Part shown: positions 17,890 to 27,113 of the stretch, in pieces
Position numbering within the stretch: position 1 is the stretch's first letter
Layout: every line of letters begins with the position of its first letter
Assembly: GCF_034058155.1 (NCBI RefSeq)
Contig: NZ_CP139148.1
Location: 868,001 to 932,000, forward strand
DNA from: Flavobacterium sp. KACC 22761
GTDB lineage: Bacteria > Bacteroidota > Bacteroidia > Flavobacteriales > Flavobacteriaceae
Length of the DNA: 64,000 nt
Reading direction: 5' to 3'
Translations under genes and position numbers: made by a program
The notes under the pieces: model-generated
Databases searched by the model: none
What the model was told of the DNA's origin: nothing
The model's input: only the letters and a program-made list of their open reading frames with translations

Positions 17890-19077
17890 TTATTTTAATT
17901 TAACCCTGTCTACAATCCCCAAAATTATTGGCCAGAACAAAATTGTACCTGTTGCATACCACATATTACTAAAAGTACACAATAAAATTATTGAATTTAA
18001 AGAAGCAAGAGCTGTGCAATAATATATACTGTTTTTTCTCACTAAAAAAGGATATATTAATGCTGCGAGCATCATTATTAAATACATCAAAATAAGCCCT
18101 ATTGATCCTAAAAAAAAATAGGAAGGAAAATATACAGTCGCGGCATTTAATAATGGGGTTACTAAATAGGTTTCACCATCGCTATTTTCCATTTCATCTG
18201 CGTAACCACATAATGCAACTAGCCTTTTGCTAATAAAATCAGGGAATAATTGAGTTGTCGCAAACACCCCTACATTTGTTATAGCAAATTCATCTTTCTT
18301 TTCATTTACAATATTTTGTAAATTTCCCATTGGAGAAATGAGATAAATGTAGCTCCAGTAAAATTCCCCAGGGACTCCACTATCAATAAAAGAATCTGTT
18401 GCTCCTCCAACTCTTAATAAATATTCTTTGTCGTCTTTAGTCTGTTCTTGTCTAAAGTTACCCACAACACCGAACAGGTATAATACTGATCCTAAAACTA
18501 GTACCGGCTTAATTATTCCTTTTATGCTAATTGATTTTAAACGGATCAAAAACATAAATATCATAGCACAAAACACAATCATAAATGCACCGCGATTCAT
18601 AGTGAGTATGTAGGGTACTAATGTAATAATAAAATAAAGCAATATCTTTTTGCTTTTAGTACACAAATAGAAATTAAACATTAAAATTGAAAAAAAAATA
18701 TTAAATGTGCTTAATACTACATGAAAGGTTGGAATACCATCAAAATCTTGATAAGAATATGATGAATTTAAAAAGGTGGATATGATTGGAACACTTCTTT
18801 CATATAAAAATTCTAATATATAGCCAATAATAATGAAATATAATGCCCTTTTTGTAAAGGATGGTTTAAGATCGACCTCTATAATATTTACTTTTAACGT
18901 CCTTTCCTGTATAAAGGACAGAATTAAAGAAAAGATAATTGTAAAAAACAAAAAATAAAGTAAAAACCCATTTAATTTTGGAAATAAAGCTGACCATCCT
19001 ATTTGATATAAAACCAATATTAATGCAAAAGAGACTGCATATACAAAACAAGGGAGGTATAATATTTTATGCTTCAT
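17890..19077 (-). CDS. wzy: O-antigen polymerase, Wzy-like
   Basis: A 395-residue integral membrane protein with roughly ten to eleven hydrophobic helices and a long hydrophilic loop (about residues 205-290) containing GNFRQEQ, GEFYWSY and ISPMGNLQN. Primary sequence is poorly conserved in this family, so the call rests on topology, length and the position between glycosyltransferase genes with a Wzx flippase gene nearby. Wzy polymerises undecaprenyl-linked repeats on the periplasmic side under control of a Wzz-type co-polymerase, which is encoded at 26033. The next gene starts 2 bases past its stop. Confidence 0.78.
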   Translation of the reverse strand: MKHKILYLPCFVYAVSFALILVLYQIGWSALFPKLNGFLLYFLFFTIIFSLILSFIQERTLKVNIIEVDLKPSFTKRALYFIIIGYILEFLYERSVPIISTFLNSSYSYQDFDGIPTFHVVLSTFNIFFSILMFNFYLCTKSKKILLYFIITLVPYILTMNRGAFMIVFCAMIFMFLIRLKSISIKGIIKPVLVLGSVLYLFGVVGNFRQEQTKDDKEYLLRVGGATDSFIDSGVPGEFYWSYIYLISPMGNLQNIVNEKKDEFAITNVGVFATTQLFPDFISKRLVALCGYADEMENSDGETYLVTPLLNAATVYFPSYFFLGSIGLILMYLIMMLAALIYPFLVRKNSIYYCTALASLNSIILLCTFSNMWYATGTILFWPIILGIVDRVKLK

Positions 19078-19079
19078 CT

Positions 19080-20048
19080 TTAATTAATGAAAACTTCTAC
19101 TAGCCATTCTTCTAAAGAAAGCACTACTTTTTTTTCATTTACTGCATCAAAATTGAAAAAATCATTATCTATTTTTATATCATTTAAATCAAACAAACTA
19201 ACGAGGCCAGAACTCGCAACTAAAGCATCTTTTTTGAAGAAAACATTATTAGTGGCTACCTTGGTATTACATGCTAAAGATTCTATTACTCTCATTGCTA
19301 ATCCTGTTTGACGAGAATTACTGACATCGACCATTATTCTTGTGTCAGCGACAATTTGCAAGTACTCTGATCTATTCATATGCTTAAAAGAGACTATGGA
19401 TCGATCAAGAGTCTTTCCTTTAAAAAAGTATTTAACCCTTGTGCTAAAAGGCATAAATAAAAAAGGTTTCAATACATAACCATTTTCAATACAGAATTCT
19501 TTAAATTTTAGTATAGCATCGTATCTTTCTTCAAAGAAAAATCCCATGAAAAAAAAGTCGAATTTATAATTTTTCTTTTTAGTGCGATAGTCTTCGACAT
19601 CTTTTGTGTAGAATAAAGGAATATATTTAATATTTAAGTCCTCACTATCTTTAAAATCAAATGTTTTTACGGTATCAAATAGTGGAATAAGATGTTGAAA
19701 AGGATTTGTTCTTTCTGAATCCCATTGATACATTATAGTCTTGCAATTTGGATTATTTTTTTTGAATACCTCCAAAAAAGAAACAGGCATCATATATCCT
19801 CGAATAACGAACAAGTAATCATATTTTTCATTCTTAATCGCCTGTAGTATTTTATTATAATGTTTTGACTGATATTTAGCCAGATAGGATGTGAAAAAAT
19901 TATTAATAATATTAAAATCAAAACCATAAGATCTTTCAGGAAAAAAATCTACTGAAGCACCATTTTTTAAAAATTCAAACTTTATCATGTTCTCATAATC
20001 ATGAAAGTTAGGTGCGATGAATAAGATCTTTTTTTTGTTTAAATTCAT
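19080..20048 (-). CDS. CgeB-like glycosyltransferase candidate
   Basis: This 322-residue protein starts KKILFIAPNFHDYEN and contains YLFVIRGYMMP, MYQWDSERTNPFQH, FDTVKTFD, MGFFFEERYD and, near the end, VSNSRQTGLAMRVIESLACNTKVATNN. The last block resembles the C-terminal nucleotide-sugar region of GT-B enzymes of the CgeB type, where an Arg/Glu pair binds the donor. No membrane helix is present. It lies 2 bases from the polymerase gene and is probably one of the transferases that assemble the repeat. Donor and acceptor are unknown. Confidence 0.65.
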   Translation of the reverse strand: MNLNKKKILFIAPNFHDYENMIKFEFLKNGASVDFFPERSYGFDFNIINNFFTSYLAKYQSKHYNKILQAIKNEKYDYLFVIRGYMMPVSFLEVFKKNNPNCKTIMYQWDSERTNPFQHLIPLFDTVKTFDFKDSEDLNIKYIPLFYTKDVEDYRTKKKNYKFDFFFMGFFFEERYDAILKFKEFCIENGYVLKPFLFMPFSTRVKYFFKGKTLDRSIVSFKHMNRSEYLQIVADTRIMVDVSNSRQTGLAMRVIESLACNTKVATNNVFFKKDALVASSGLVSLFDLNDIKIDNDFFNFDAVNEKKVVLSLEEWLVEVFIN

Positions 20049-20104
20049 TATCTTTTAATATTAAATGGAAATTTATGGAACTACTATTAACTCAATAAAA
20101 GGTC

Positions 20105-20980
20105 TTAATTACTTATCCACTTATAAATCATTCTATTAATTGTATTTTTATTTTTTAGTCCTATAAATTTATTCACCAGTGCTTTTTCTTGACCATACAA
20201 ATTATTTTGATATACTTCATTATATTTCTGAATTTGCAAGATATTAGGCATTAAATAATTTCCGTTTTTTATTCTTTCGAAAAAACTTTTTACTCTATCA
20301 ATAAATGTAATTTTTTCTTTTATTGTAACGCTACTAGAATGACTACGATAGTACATTAATGGCTCATTAATATATATCGCATTACCAAAACCATACGCAA
20401 TTAAAGCTATAAGATAGTCGTGCATTATTATATCCTTCATATCGCATTTGATAAGTTCATCTCTCATTCTTTTATTAATAAGACAAGTACATCCTGTTAC
20501 AATATTAAAAATAAGAAGTTTTTTGAAGTTAAATCTTTCTGCAAAAAATCCATGAACTTTCCAAAATGAAGGATGTGTAACATTATCCTTTTCATCAATC
20601 AAACATAAATCATGAAAGACTACCATTGGTTTATCTTTTTTTGGATTTATTGCGGCCATTTGAATTTCAATTTTATTCTTATACCAAATGTCATCCTGAT
20701 CGCACAATGCTATATATTCACACGTTGCGAGCGACATTGCATATTTAAAAGAATTATTTGAGCCTAAATTTTTCTCACTAAAAAAAAGTTTAACTACATC
20801 GTGTTTTTCTTTGTATTCATTTAAAATTTCGCGAGTTGAATCCATAGAATAATCATCAACCACAATAATTTCTTCAATGGGATAAGTCTGCTCTAATATA
20901 GAATCCAACTGTTTTTTTAGATATGCACTCCCATTATATGTACATAGTACAACACTAACTTTACTCTTTTCTTCAGACAT
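20105..20980 (-). CDS. Glycosyltransferase family 2, rhamnosyltransferase-like
   Basis: The 291-residue GT2 shows VSVVLCTYNGSAYLKKQLDS, VVDDYSMDSTREIL, NLGSNNSFKYAM and the metal site LCDQDDIWYKNKIE. The CDQDDIW form with a following VFHDLCLID and a MHDYLIALIAYGFG block is typical of O-antigen rhamnosyl- or related transferases (WfgD-like). Its donor could be the dTDP-rhamnose made here, but that is inferred. A 171-base spacer upstream (20981-21151) contains only AT-rich sequence and one weak near-match to a -7 box. Confidence 0.85.
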   Translation of the reverse strand: MSEEKSKVSVVLCTYNGSAYLKKQLDSILEQTYPIEEIIVVDDYSMDSTREILNEYKEKHDVVKLFFSEKNLGSNNSFKYAMSLATCEYIALCDQDDIWYKNKIEIQMAAINPKKDKPMVVFHDLCLIDEKDNVTHPSFWKVHGFFAERFNFKKLLIFNIVTGCTCLINKRMRDELIKCDMKDIIMHDYLIALIAYGFGNAIYINEPLMYYRSHSSSVTIKEKITFIDRVKSFFERIKNGNYLMPNILQIQKYNEVYQNNLYGQEKALVNKFIGLKNKNTINRMIYKWISN

Positions 20981-21151
20981 TAATTTTATATTATAAAAAT
21001 TTCTTAATGGATAATTTGATGCTTAGAAACCTTTTTTTTTAATTTATGAATTTATTTTTTATCATATTTTAAATAATTAAATATTCTTTATTCTACAATT
21101 TAACAAATGTTACCGTTGATATAATATATAAAATTATTTAATTAATGTTCT

Positions 21152-21979
21152 TCATTTAAGGCCATGATAAACACCTTTAAAAATGGATTTGATTTTATTG
21201 CTTTTATCGATCTCTCCCAGAATAATTTTAACAATTCTATAAAGAATATAATTTTTAATTAAATTAAGTTTATACTCCTTTTTATAAAATTTAGGATAAT
21301 TTTTCCACAACAAAATATGATTTCTAACAAGGTAATAAGTCCGGAATGAGGAATAATTTTGTGTTGTTAAGCCGAACATTATTTTTAATGGATAACCTAA
21401 TTCATGAATTAATTCAATTGAGGGAAAGATTATTGTCTTTAATCCAAAATCACGTTTAATTCGATAACAAAATTCTTGATCTACCGTATCGATAAAAAGA
21501 TTTTCATTGAAGCCGCCTACTAAATCAAAAATACCGAGAGGGAATATGGAGCCAGATGTAATAGCATCTGATTCTTCAAAAGGTTCCTTACTATTATTTA
21601 CGAGTAATTCTCCACGATTGCTGAAATTAGGCGCAAAAACTCCTATATTATTTTCTTTAAAATTATAAATCAAATTAATAAATTTTTTAAGATGATCATC
21701 TTTAAAATAACTATCTTGATCTAAAGTCAAAACATGTGTAAAATCCTCTTCGTTTAAAAATTTTATTCCGCTATTTAACGCGCTTCCAATTCCTACATTT
21801 CTACCATCACCAATTACCACTATATTACCATATAAATCGCAATATTCGCGAGTTTCAACATCTAAAATTGAATTTTGATACAAGACAATTTTATCAACAT
21901 TGCCTCTTAATTTCTCTAAATTAAATATAAAAGATTTGACATTTGGATTGTAAACAATAACAATTGCGGCTAATTTCAC
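21152..21979 (-). CDS. Glycosyltransferase family 2, RfbF-like rhamnosyltransferase
   Basis: A 275-residue GT2 opening AAIVIVYNPNVKSFIFNL, with GIGSALNSGI, the metal site LTLDQDSYFKDDH, TSGSIFPLGIFDLVGGFNE, FIDTVDQEFCYRIK and a C-terminal RNHILLWKNYPKFYKKE. Order and wording match the RfbF/WbbL rhamnosyltransferase group, which adds L-rhamnose from dTDP-L-rhamnose at the inner membrane. All genes for that donor are in the locus. Rhamnose specificity remains inferred. The gene follows the acyltransferase gene by 24 bases. Confidence 0.84.
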   Translation of the reverse strand: MKLAAIVIVYNPNVKSFIFNLEKLRGNVDKIVLYQNSILDVETREYCDLYGNIVVIGDGRNVGIGSALNSGIKFLNEEDFTHVLTLDQDSYFKDDHLKKFINLIYNFKENNIGVFAPNFSNRGELLVNNSKEPFEESDAITSGSIFPLGIFDLVGGFNENLFIDTVDQEFCYRIKRDFGLKTIIFPSIELIHELGYPLKIMFGLTTQNYSSFRTYYLVRNHILLWKNYPKFYKKEYKLNLIKNYILYRIVKIILGEIDKSNKIKSIFKGVYHGLK

Positions 21980-22003
21980 TATTTATGTATTAAAAAATTT
22001 ACT

Positions 22004-22633
22004 TTAAAGTGATTTTATAATTTTAGCAGGATTACCTCCGACTACAGAATTAGGGGGTATCGATTTAGTAACAACAGCGTTAGCTCCAATAATAGTATTT
22101 TGTCCAATAGTTACATTAGGCAAAATTACGACGCCCTCACCAATCCATACATTATCTTTAATTTCAACTGGTCCCTTAGAATAAAGTGGTCGTTCGAAGG
22201 GAGAACAAAGGATTGAATCAGTATCTATTTTTCCGTGATAATGATCTGTAATAAAAACTTTGCTAGCCAACAAAACGCCATTACCGATTGTGATTTGATT
22301 AATTGCTCCTACATGGCAATCATGATTTATTCTAACATTATCACCAATCACTATTTTCGGATTAAATTTTAATCCTGAATATTCGTCAATTGCTTCGAGA
22401 CGAAAACGCAAACCGCAATTAAAATTTTCACCAATTGAAATATATTTTTCTCCATGTAAATAAAAAGGTTTCATTATAAAGAAATTTTTTCCAATTTGAT
22501 TAAATTGCTTTGAAAACCATAAAGAATAGACGTAATTGCAATAGAACTTGATTTTTCCAGCACTTTTAGGATTTAGAATAGTATAAAATAAGCTAACTAA
22601 AAGTCCAAGTATTTTAAAAATAACTTTTTTCAT
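22004..22633 (-). CDS. Hexapeptide-repeat acyltransferase, WcaF/WbbJ-like
   Basis: The 209-residue protein has hydrophobic N-terminal residues followed by left-handed beta-helix repeats (KIVIGDNVRINHDCHVG, ITIGNGVLLASKV, VEIKDNVWIGEGVVI, TIGQNTIIGANAVV) and the closing SVVGGNPAKIIKSL. FITDHYH carries the likely catalytic His. It probably O-acetylates a sugar of the repeat with acetyl-CoA. The ATG overlaps the stop of the flippase gene by one base (TAATG), so its product is likely needed together with Wzx-linked assembly. Confidence 0.86.
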   Translation of the reverse strand: MKKVIFKILGLLVSLFYTILNPKSAGKIKFYCNYVYSLWFSKQFNQIGKNFFIMKPFYLHGEKYISIGENFNCGLRFRLEAIDEYSGLKFNPKIVIGDNVRINHDCHVGAINQITIGNGVLLASKVFITDHYHGKIDTDSILCSPFERPLYSKGPVEIKDNVWIGEGVVILPNVTIGQNTIIGANAVVTKSIPPNSVVGGNPAKIIKSL

Positions 22634-24012
22634 TAGATTTCTTTAATAACAGCATGCCATGCAGTTTTTTTATTTTTAAAAATTAAGTAAGTCCAAATGA
22701 AACTTAAAATTGTAAGAATCATATAGCCAAGAGTCATTCCAAAAGAACCAAATTTTTTCCCTAAAACAATCGTAGATATAGAACATAAAATCCCAATTAC
22801 TATACTCAATATTAGCATGGGTTCTTTTTTATGACAACGAAGGTAAGTTGCCCAAGCATTTATTACATGATTCAAAAATATTGGTATCGTCATAAATAAC
22901 ATCGGAAAAAACGGCAGAAAACGATCAGCGATATTTTCACCTTGTATTTTAATATCAAAATGACGAAATATAAAGATTATCATAAAAAAGAAAGTTAATG
23001 CAACAAAATTTAAAAATGATGATTGAATAAGTGTCTTATTAAATAAAGAATCCAGTTCTTTATAATTCATTTTAGAAATTAGGCTCGAAAAAATTGGAAC
23101 CTTCGTACTTACCCAACTTAAAGTAAACATCAAAATGGAATTCAAAACTGCCAACGTCATTCCCATTTGACCTGCTACTATTGGACCTTCTGTGGCAAAA
23201 AGAACAGGATTGAATAATTGAAAAATAAAATACCCACTAATCCAGCTTAAAGCAATTTTCCATTGAAAAGGAAAGATTTCAAGTCGATAGTTCACCTTAT
23301 AAACATCTATTTTATTCCATATAAAAACTAGCATCTTTTTCTTTTCACTAAATAGAATCCAAATAGGAACTAACAAAAATGCAATTATTGCCGCTAGAGG
23401 GCTTGAAAATAATTTAAAGCCAATAAAAAACAAACTAAGAATTAAAAGCAGCTGAACTACCTGCTGTATTAAACGAATTTTGGCCACTTCCTTAATTTTT
23501 CCTAATCCTTCCAAAAAAGCTAGAATTGGAGAAATCATTAAAGAAAGTGAAGTTGTAACAGATAAAATCACCCAAGGAATTTGCCATTCGACAACAGTAT
23601 CATTTTTACCAAATTTATAAAAAAAGCAATAACCCGTTATTAACAAGCCAATAAATAGCAAAATAGCAATAACAGCAAACCATCTTATAGTAAATCGTAA
23701 CAATGAAGAGAGTCTGGAACTAGCTTCAATTGGTCCAGAAAAACTAACTTTATCTTCCCACTTTAAATTAGCAACTTCATAGGCCACAAACTGAGTAATA
23801 ATATTAGAAAGACCTAATTCAAAAAAAATCTGAATTGCCAATATACTCCCGAAAGTATAATAATAGCCTTGTTCAACTTTTGATAAAAATTTAGCTACAA
23901 AAAGCAAAGTAATAACTCCTCCTCCCGCTTGAATAATTCTTGACAAAACTGTAAATGCAATAGCACCATCAATACCCAATTTGTTCTTCAACAAAAAAAT
24001 CTTTTTTTTCAA
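22633..24012 (-). CDS. wzx: Polysaccharide flippase, Wzx-like
   Basis: A 459-residue membrane protein with about twelve hydrophobic helices, beginning AFTVLSRIIQAGGGVITLLFV, typical of the MATE/PST-fold lipid-linked oligosaccharide flippases. It would move undecaprenyl-diphosphate repeats to the periplasmic face for the Wzy-like polymerase encoded at 17890. It differs from the longest Wzx proteins in having a loop with KWEDKVSFSGPIEASS early on. A 100-base AT-rich spacer lies upstream and a one-base overlap with the acyltransferase gene downstream. Confidence 0.87.
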   Translation of the reverse strand: MKKKIFLLKNKLGIDGAIAFTVLSRIIQAGGGVITLLFVAKFLSKVEQGYYYTFGSILAIQIFFELGLSNIITQFVAYEVANLKWEDKVSFSGPIEASSRLSSLLRFTIRWFAVIAILLFIGLLITGYCFFYKFGKNDTVVEWQIPWVILSVTTSLSLMISPILAFLEGLGKIKEVAKIRLIQQVVQLLLILSLFFIGFKLFSSPLAAIIAFLLVPIWILFSEKKKMLVFIWNKIDVYKVNYRLEIFPFQWKIALSWISGYFIFQLFNPVLFATEGPIVAGQMGMTLAVLNSILMFTLSWVSTKVPIFSSLISKMNYKELDSLFNKTLIQSSFLNFVALTFFFMIIFIFRHFDIKIQGENIADRFLPFFPMLFMTIPIFLNHVINAWATYLRCHKKEPMLILSIVIGILCSISTIVLGKKFGSFGMTLGYMILTILSFIWTYLIFKNKKTAWHAVIKEI

Positions 24013-24112
24013 TCTTTTTTTTATTATAATTTTTTTTTAATAGCTAATTCTTTTTCATTAGATAATTAATTATAGAAAAAACACATCCAACTAATTACTT
24101 TTTAGTCCAACA

Positions 24113-25039
24113 TTAAGTACTTTTACTACTTTTAATTAAAACTAAAAAAGCATGTGTTTTCTTTTTAAGAGCCAATAAATAACTTAAAAAAAGTAATTTA
24201 AAGTAACTGTTTTTACCATAATAAACTTGCAGGCTTCCTTTAATGTTTTCCAAATTAAAAGTAAATTCGTTTTTGTTTATTTTAGTATTGTAATACCAAA
24301 TAATTAAAAAATTAAAAAACAAATCGTCCTTTATTTTTTCAAAAGTTAAAGAAGAAATATGTCCTTTTTCCTTTGTTTGTTCCATCATTTGCAAATAATC
24401 CACGGCAAAAGTTCTAAACAAATTATAACCGCCTTTTTGTGGGACTTCCTGATTTTCAAAAAAAACGTAATCATTAATAATAAATAAATCTTTTGAATAT
24501 TGATTTAGTAATAAAGAAGTGTGAGGAAACATTTTATTAACTTCTAAATCCGACATATTAATAAAATCTTCTTTCCAAATTGAAAATCCGGAACTCCAAG
24601 TATTCCAGAATGACAAATCTAAATTAAATGAATTAAAAGAATCATACTTTTTTAATTCCTCTTTGCCGGAATTTTTAAAAAAAACCAGAGGTCTGATTGG
24701 TTCATTCTGCTTAATAAAAGAAATCAATTTTGACAAACCTTGACTTGAAAACATAGTATAATTATTATGCAACTTTAAAAACAAACCTTTGCCTAATTTC
24801 AAAGCATTTATGGAATTTAAAAAACCTTCACAATCCGTTTTACTATAAACAATATTTGGAAATTGCTCGTAAGATTTCATCAATATTTCTAGCTCTTCAT
24901 TTTTTGAATTATCAGAGAGAACCACCTCAAAATCAGAATAAGAAACCGTACAGTCAGAAAATATGCTATCTAGAGTATTCTTCAAAATTTCAATCCGTCC
25001 GTTAGTAGGGATACATATTGAAAGATATAAATTTGCCAT
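24113..25039 (-). CDS. Glycosyltransferase family 2 with atypical metal site
   Basis: The 308-residue protein begins LYLSICIPTNGRIEILKNTL and has FEVVLSDNSKNEELEIL, so the nucleotide-binding half of GT2 is clear. Where a DxD motif is expected, after a GKGLFLKL segment, it reads HNNYTMFSSQG instead. A NYTMF-type site may still bind donor or the protein may be inactive; I cannot tell. The C-terminus is lysine-rich. It lies 3 bases after the GalE-like epimerase gene and precedes the flippase gene, so it is part of the repeat-assembly module. Confidence 0.78.
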   Translation of the reverse strand: MANLYLSICIPTNGRIEILKNTLDSIFSDCTVSYSDFEVVLSDNSKNEELEILMKSYEQFPNIVYSKTDCEGFLNSINALKLGKGLFLKLHNNYTMFSSQGLSKLISFIKQNEPIRPLVFFKNSGKEELKKYDSFNSFNLDLSFWNTWSSGFSIWKEDFINMSDLEVNKMFPHTSLLLNQYSKDLFIINDYVFFENQEVPQKGGYNLFRTFAVDYLQMMEQTKEKGHISSLTFEKIKDDLFFNFLIIWYYNTKINKNEFTFNLENIKGSLQVYYGKNSYFKLLFLSYLLALKKKTHAFLVLIKSSKST

Positions 25040-25042
25040 TAA

Positions 25043-25969
25043 CTATTTATTTTTCATTTTAGAGATTTCATAATTATAAAAGTTTTTGATGCCATCCTCG
25101 ATACAAATTTTAGTGTCTCCAACTATGTCGCAAAATTTCTTTACATTTAATATCATAACCGGAACATCAACAGGTCTTCCTTCTAAATATTCAACTTCGA
25201 AATCAGCGACTGAACATTTTTTTAAAATATCAATAATTTCGTTTACAGAATAACCTTTACCACTTCCTATGTTAAAAATTTGATTATTGTCCACATTTTC
25301 GATTATTCCAACAACTCCCTTTGCTAAATCTTCAATATTAATATAGTCTCTAACAACAGTACCATCTCCCCAAATCGAAATTTTTTCACCATTTAACAAA
25401 TGACCTATTGAAGCAGCGATCAATCCTTGTTTACCAAATATATTTTGACCAACACCATAAGGATTGGAAGGCCGTATAATAAGGTAGTTTAAATTTGATA
25501 TTCTGCCTTCCAATAAAATAGACTCTTCTAATATAAGCTTAGAATGACCATAATATGAAATTGGGTTAGTTTTACTTGACTCACTAAAAATGCCGCTTTT
25601 ATTTGTCCCATAAACAGTTCCTCCTGAAGAGAAAAAAATAAACCTAACATTTGATTTTGCAAAAAAAGGAAGTAAAGTAATTGTAGGCTTAATTATTATT
25701 TCAAATTCATTAAGATAAGCATCGATATCACTTGATGGGATTAAGCTAGAGGCCAAATGCATTACGATATTTATTGAATTATCGACAACAATTTTTTTAA
25801 CTAACTCTATCTGTTCTAATTTTCCATAAAAAAATGTAACATCATCATTCGTATCATGTATTTTACCTGGTAATTCTAAAACAAATATTTTATATCTTTC
25901 TTTTTTTAAATATTTGATAATATTGGATCCAATAAACCCAGTCCCCCCTAACAACAATACATTCTCCAT
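25043..25969 (-). CDS. SDR sugar epimerase, GalE-like
   Basis: A 308-residue extended SDR with LLLGGTGFIGSNII at the N-terminus, MHLASSLIPSSDID, FFSSGGTVYG, the catalytic YYGHSK and RPSNPYGVGQ. Length and motifs fit UDP-glucose/UDP-GlcNAc 4-epimerases and related nucleotide-sugar epimerases. The substrate cannot be read from the sequence. It is the first biosynthetic gene after the Wzz-like co-polymerase gene and precedes a glycosyltransferase gene by 3 bases. Confidence 0.8.
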   Translation of the reverse strand: MENVLLLGGTGFIGSNIIKYLKKERYKIFVLELPGKIHDTNDDVTFFYGKLEQIELVKKIVVDNSINIVMHLASSLIPSSDIDAYLNEFEIIIKPTITLLPFFAKSNVRFIFFSSGGTVYGTNKSGIFSESSKTNPISYYGHSKLILEESILLEGRISNLNYLIIRPSNPYGVGQNIFGKQGLIAASIGHLLNGEKISIWGDGTVVRDYINIEDLAKGVVGIIENVDNNQIFNIGSGKGYSVNEIIDILKKCSVADFEVEYLEGRPVDVPVMILNVKKFCDIVGDTKICIEDGIKNFYNYEISKMKNK

Positions 25970-26032
25970 ATACTTGATTAATTCAAAATTTCATGAGATG
26001 TTAATGTAATTACCCATGACACAAAAAAATAA

Positions 26033-27106
26033 TTAATTTTCACTTAAATCTGTGAATACTTTTTTAAATATTAGAAATAATACACTAAAAAAAACTGCTA
26101 AAAAGCTTCCCAGAAAAAGCCCTTTAATTTTACCAAATTTTTCATTGGCTAAAGGTAAAATTGGTCTATCAATAACTTGTATCAAGGGAGTTTCTTTGCG
26201 CAAAGTAACCTTAGCCAATTCTGACTGCTTAACCAATTCTGTTAAAATAGCAGTATTTGCTTGTACATCTACTTGTCTTCTTGCTGAAGGCGCTCTTCGA
26301 ACATTAAGCGCAGGATTCAAATTAAACGTATTATCATTTGCAATAGCTACACCAGTAATTGCACCGTTTAACTCTCCTCGTATTGAATCCACCTGATGCT
26401 CCAAAATATCCATATTCAGTCTGGCCTTCTTACTTTTGGTCTCTACATAAAATTTCCCAACCTGTCTAGCTAAAGCTTCACAGAAAAATTTTGCAAATAA
26501 TTCATTAGTAGAACTAACATCAATACTAATAATTGAAACCTTTTTATCTTTTTGTGAAACAGACAAACCAGTTTTAGATAAATCACTATATAAAACACCT
26601 AAAATACTATCCTGATCTCTTGTAAAAAATTTACGATTTGCATTTGGTAAAAATTCAATAGATGCAAGTCTAGGTTTATCATCCCACTTTTTACGCCATT
26701 CATTGTTTTGAATGTACATTTCAGCTAACGAAATCAACTTCCCTTTTACTTCCACAGGAGTTAGTAGTGTTTTTTCCACCATAGATCTCGATTTAAATAG
26801 TTCAGTCAAATTAGACCCTGTAAAAATTCCACCTCCGCCACTACCTAAGTCTAAACCGAATGAGCTAGCTAATCCTAATGCACCACCCAAACTTCCTCCA
26901 CTTTTTTCGTCTTCTAAAGCAAACGTTAATGTAGCAGTATATATAGGTTTTTTCACAAAAGAATATGTTATCCCTAAGCTTGCTCCTATTACACCAATTA
27001 AAAAAATAGATTTTCTCTTATAATGCAAATAAAAATACCATTCTTTTATTTTTTGGATTAATTCTTTTAAAGAAATTTCATCGTTTTCAATAGTTTTCTT
27101 CTCCAT
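26033..27106 (-). CDS. wzz: Wzz-like chain-length/co-polymerase protein without kinase domain
   Basis: Starting at the ATG at 27106 (MEKKTIENDEIS), the protein has 357 residues; a longer start at 27133 adds nine hydrophobic residues and overlaps the gene upstream. One membrane helix spans about residues 33-50 and another the last 30-odd residues, with a periplasmic domain between, the layout of Wzz polysaccharide co-polymerases. A Gly/Ser-rich stretch (GGSLGGALGLASSFG and following) lies about residues 70-96, as in Wzz proteins of other Bacteroidota. It would set chain length for the Wzy-like polymerase. No ATP-binding domain is attached, in contrast to the protein at 36244. Confidence 0.85.
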   Translation of the reverse strand: MEKKTIENDEISLKELIQKIKEWYFYLHYKRKSIFLIGVIGASLGITYSFVKKPIYTATLTFALEDEKSGGSLGGALGLASSFGLDLGSGGGGIFTGSNLTELFKSRSMVEKTLLTPVEVKGKLISLAEMYIQNNEWRKKWDDKPRLASIEFLPNANRKFFTRDQDSILGVLYSDLSKTGLSVSQKDKKVSIISIDVSSTNELFAKFFCEALARQVGKFYVETKSKKARLNMDILEHQVDSIRGELNGAITGVAIANDNTFNLNPALNVRRAPSARRQVDVQANTAILTELVKQSELAKVTLRKETPLIQVIDRPILPLANEKFGKIKGLFLGSFLAVFFSVLFLIFKKVFTDLSEN

Positions 27107-27113
27107 TAAAAAA

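Noticed and set aside
20981..21151. Possible promoter in the spacer before the GT2 gene at 20105
   Set aside because: The best -7 match differs from TAnnTTTG at a key position and has no -33 box, so it was not listed as a feature.
26712..27023. Plus-strand open frame rich in Pro, Asn and Ala
   Set aside because: It is the antisense of the Gly/Ser-rich part of the Wzz-like gene and its composition mirrors that strand; no support as a gene.
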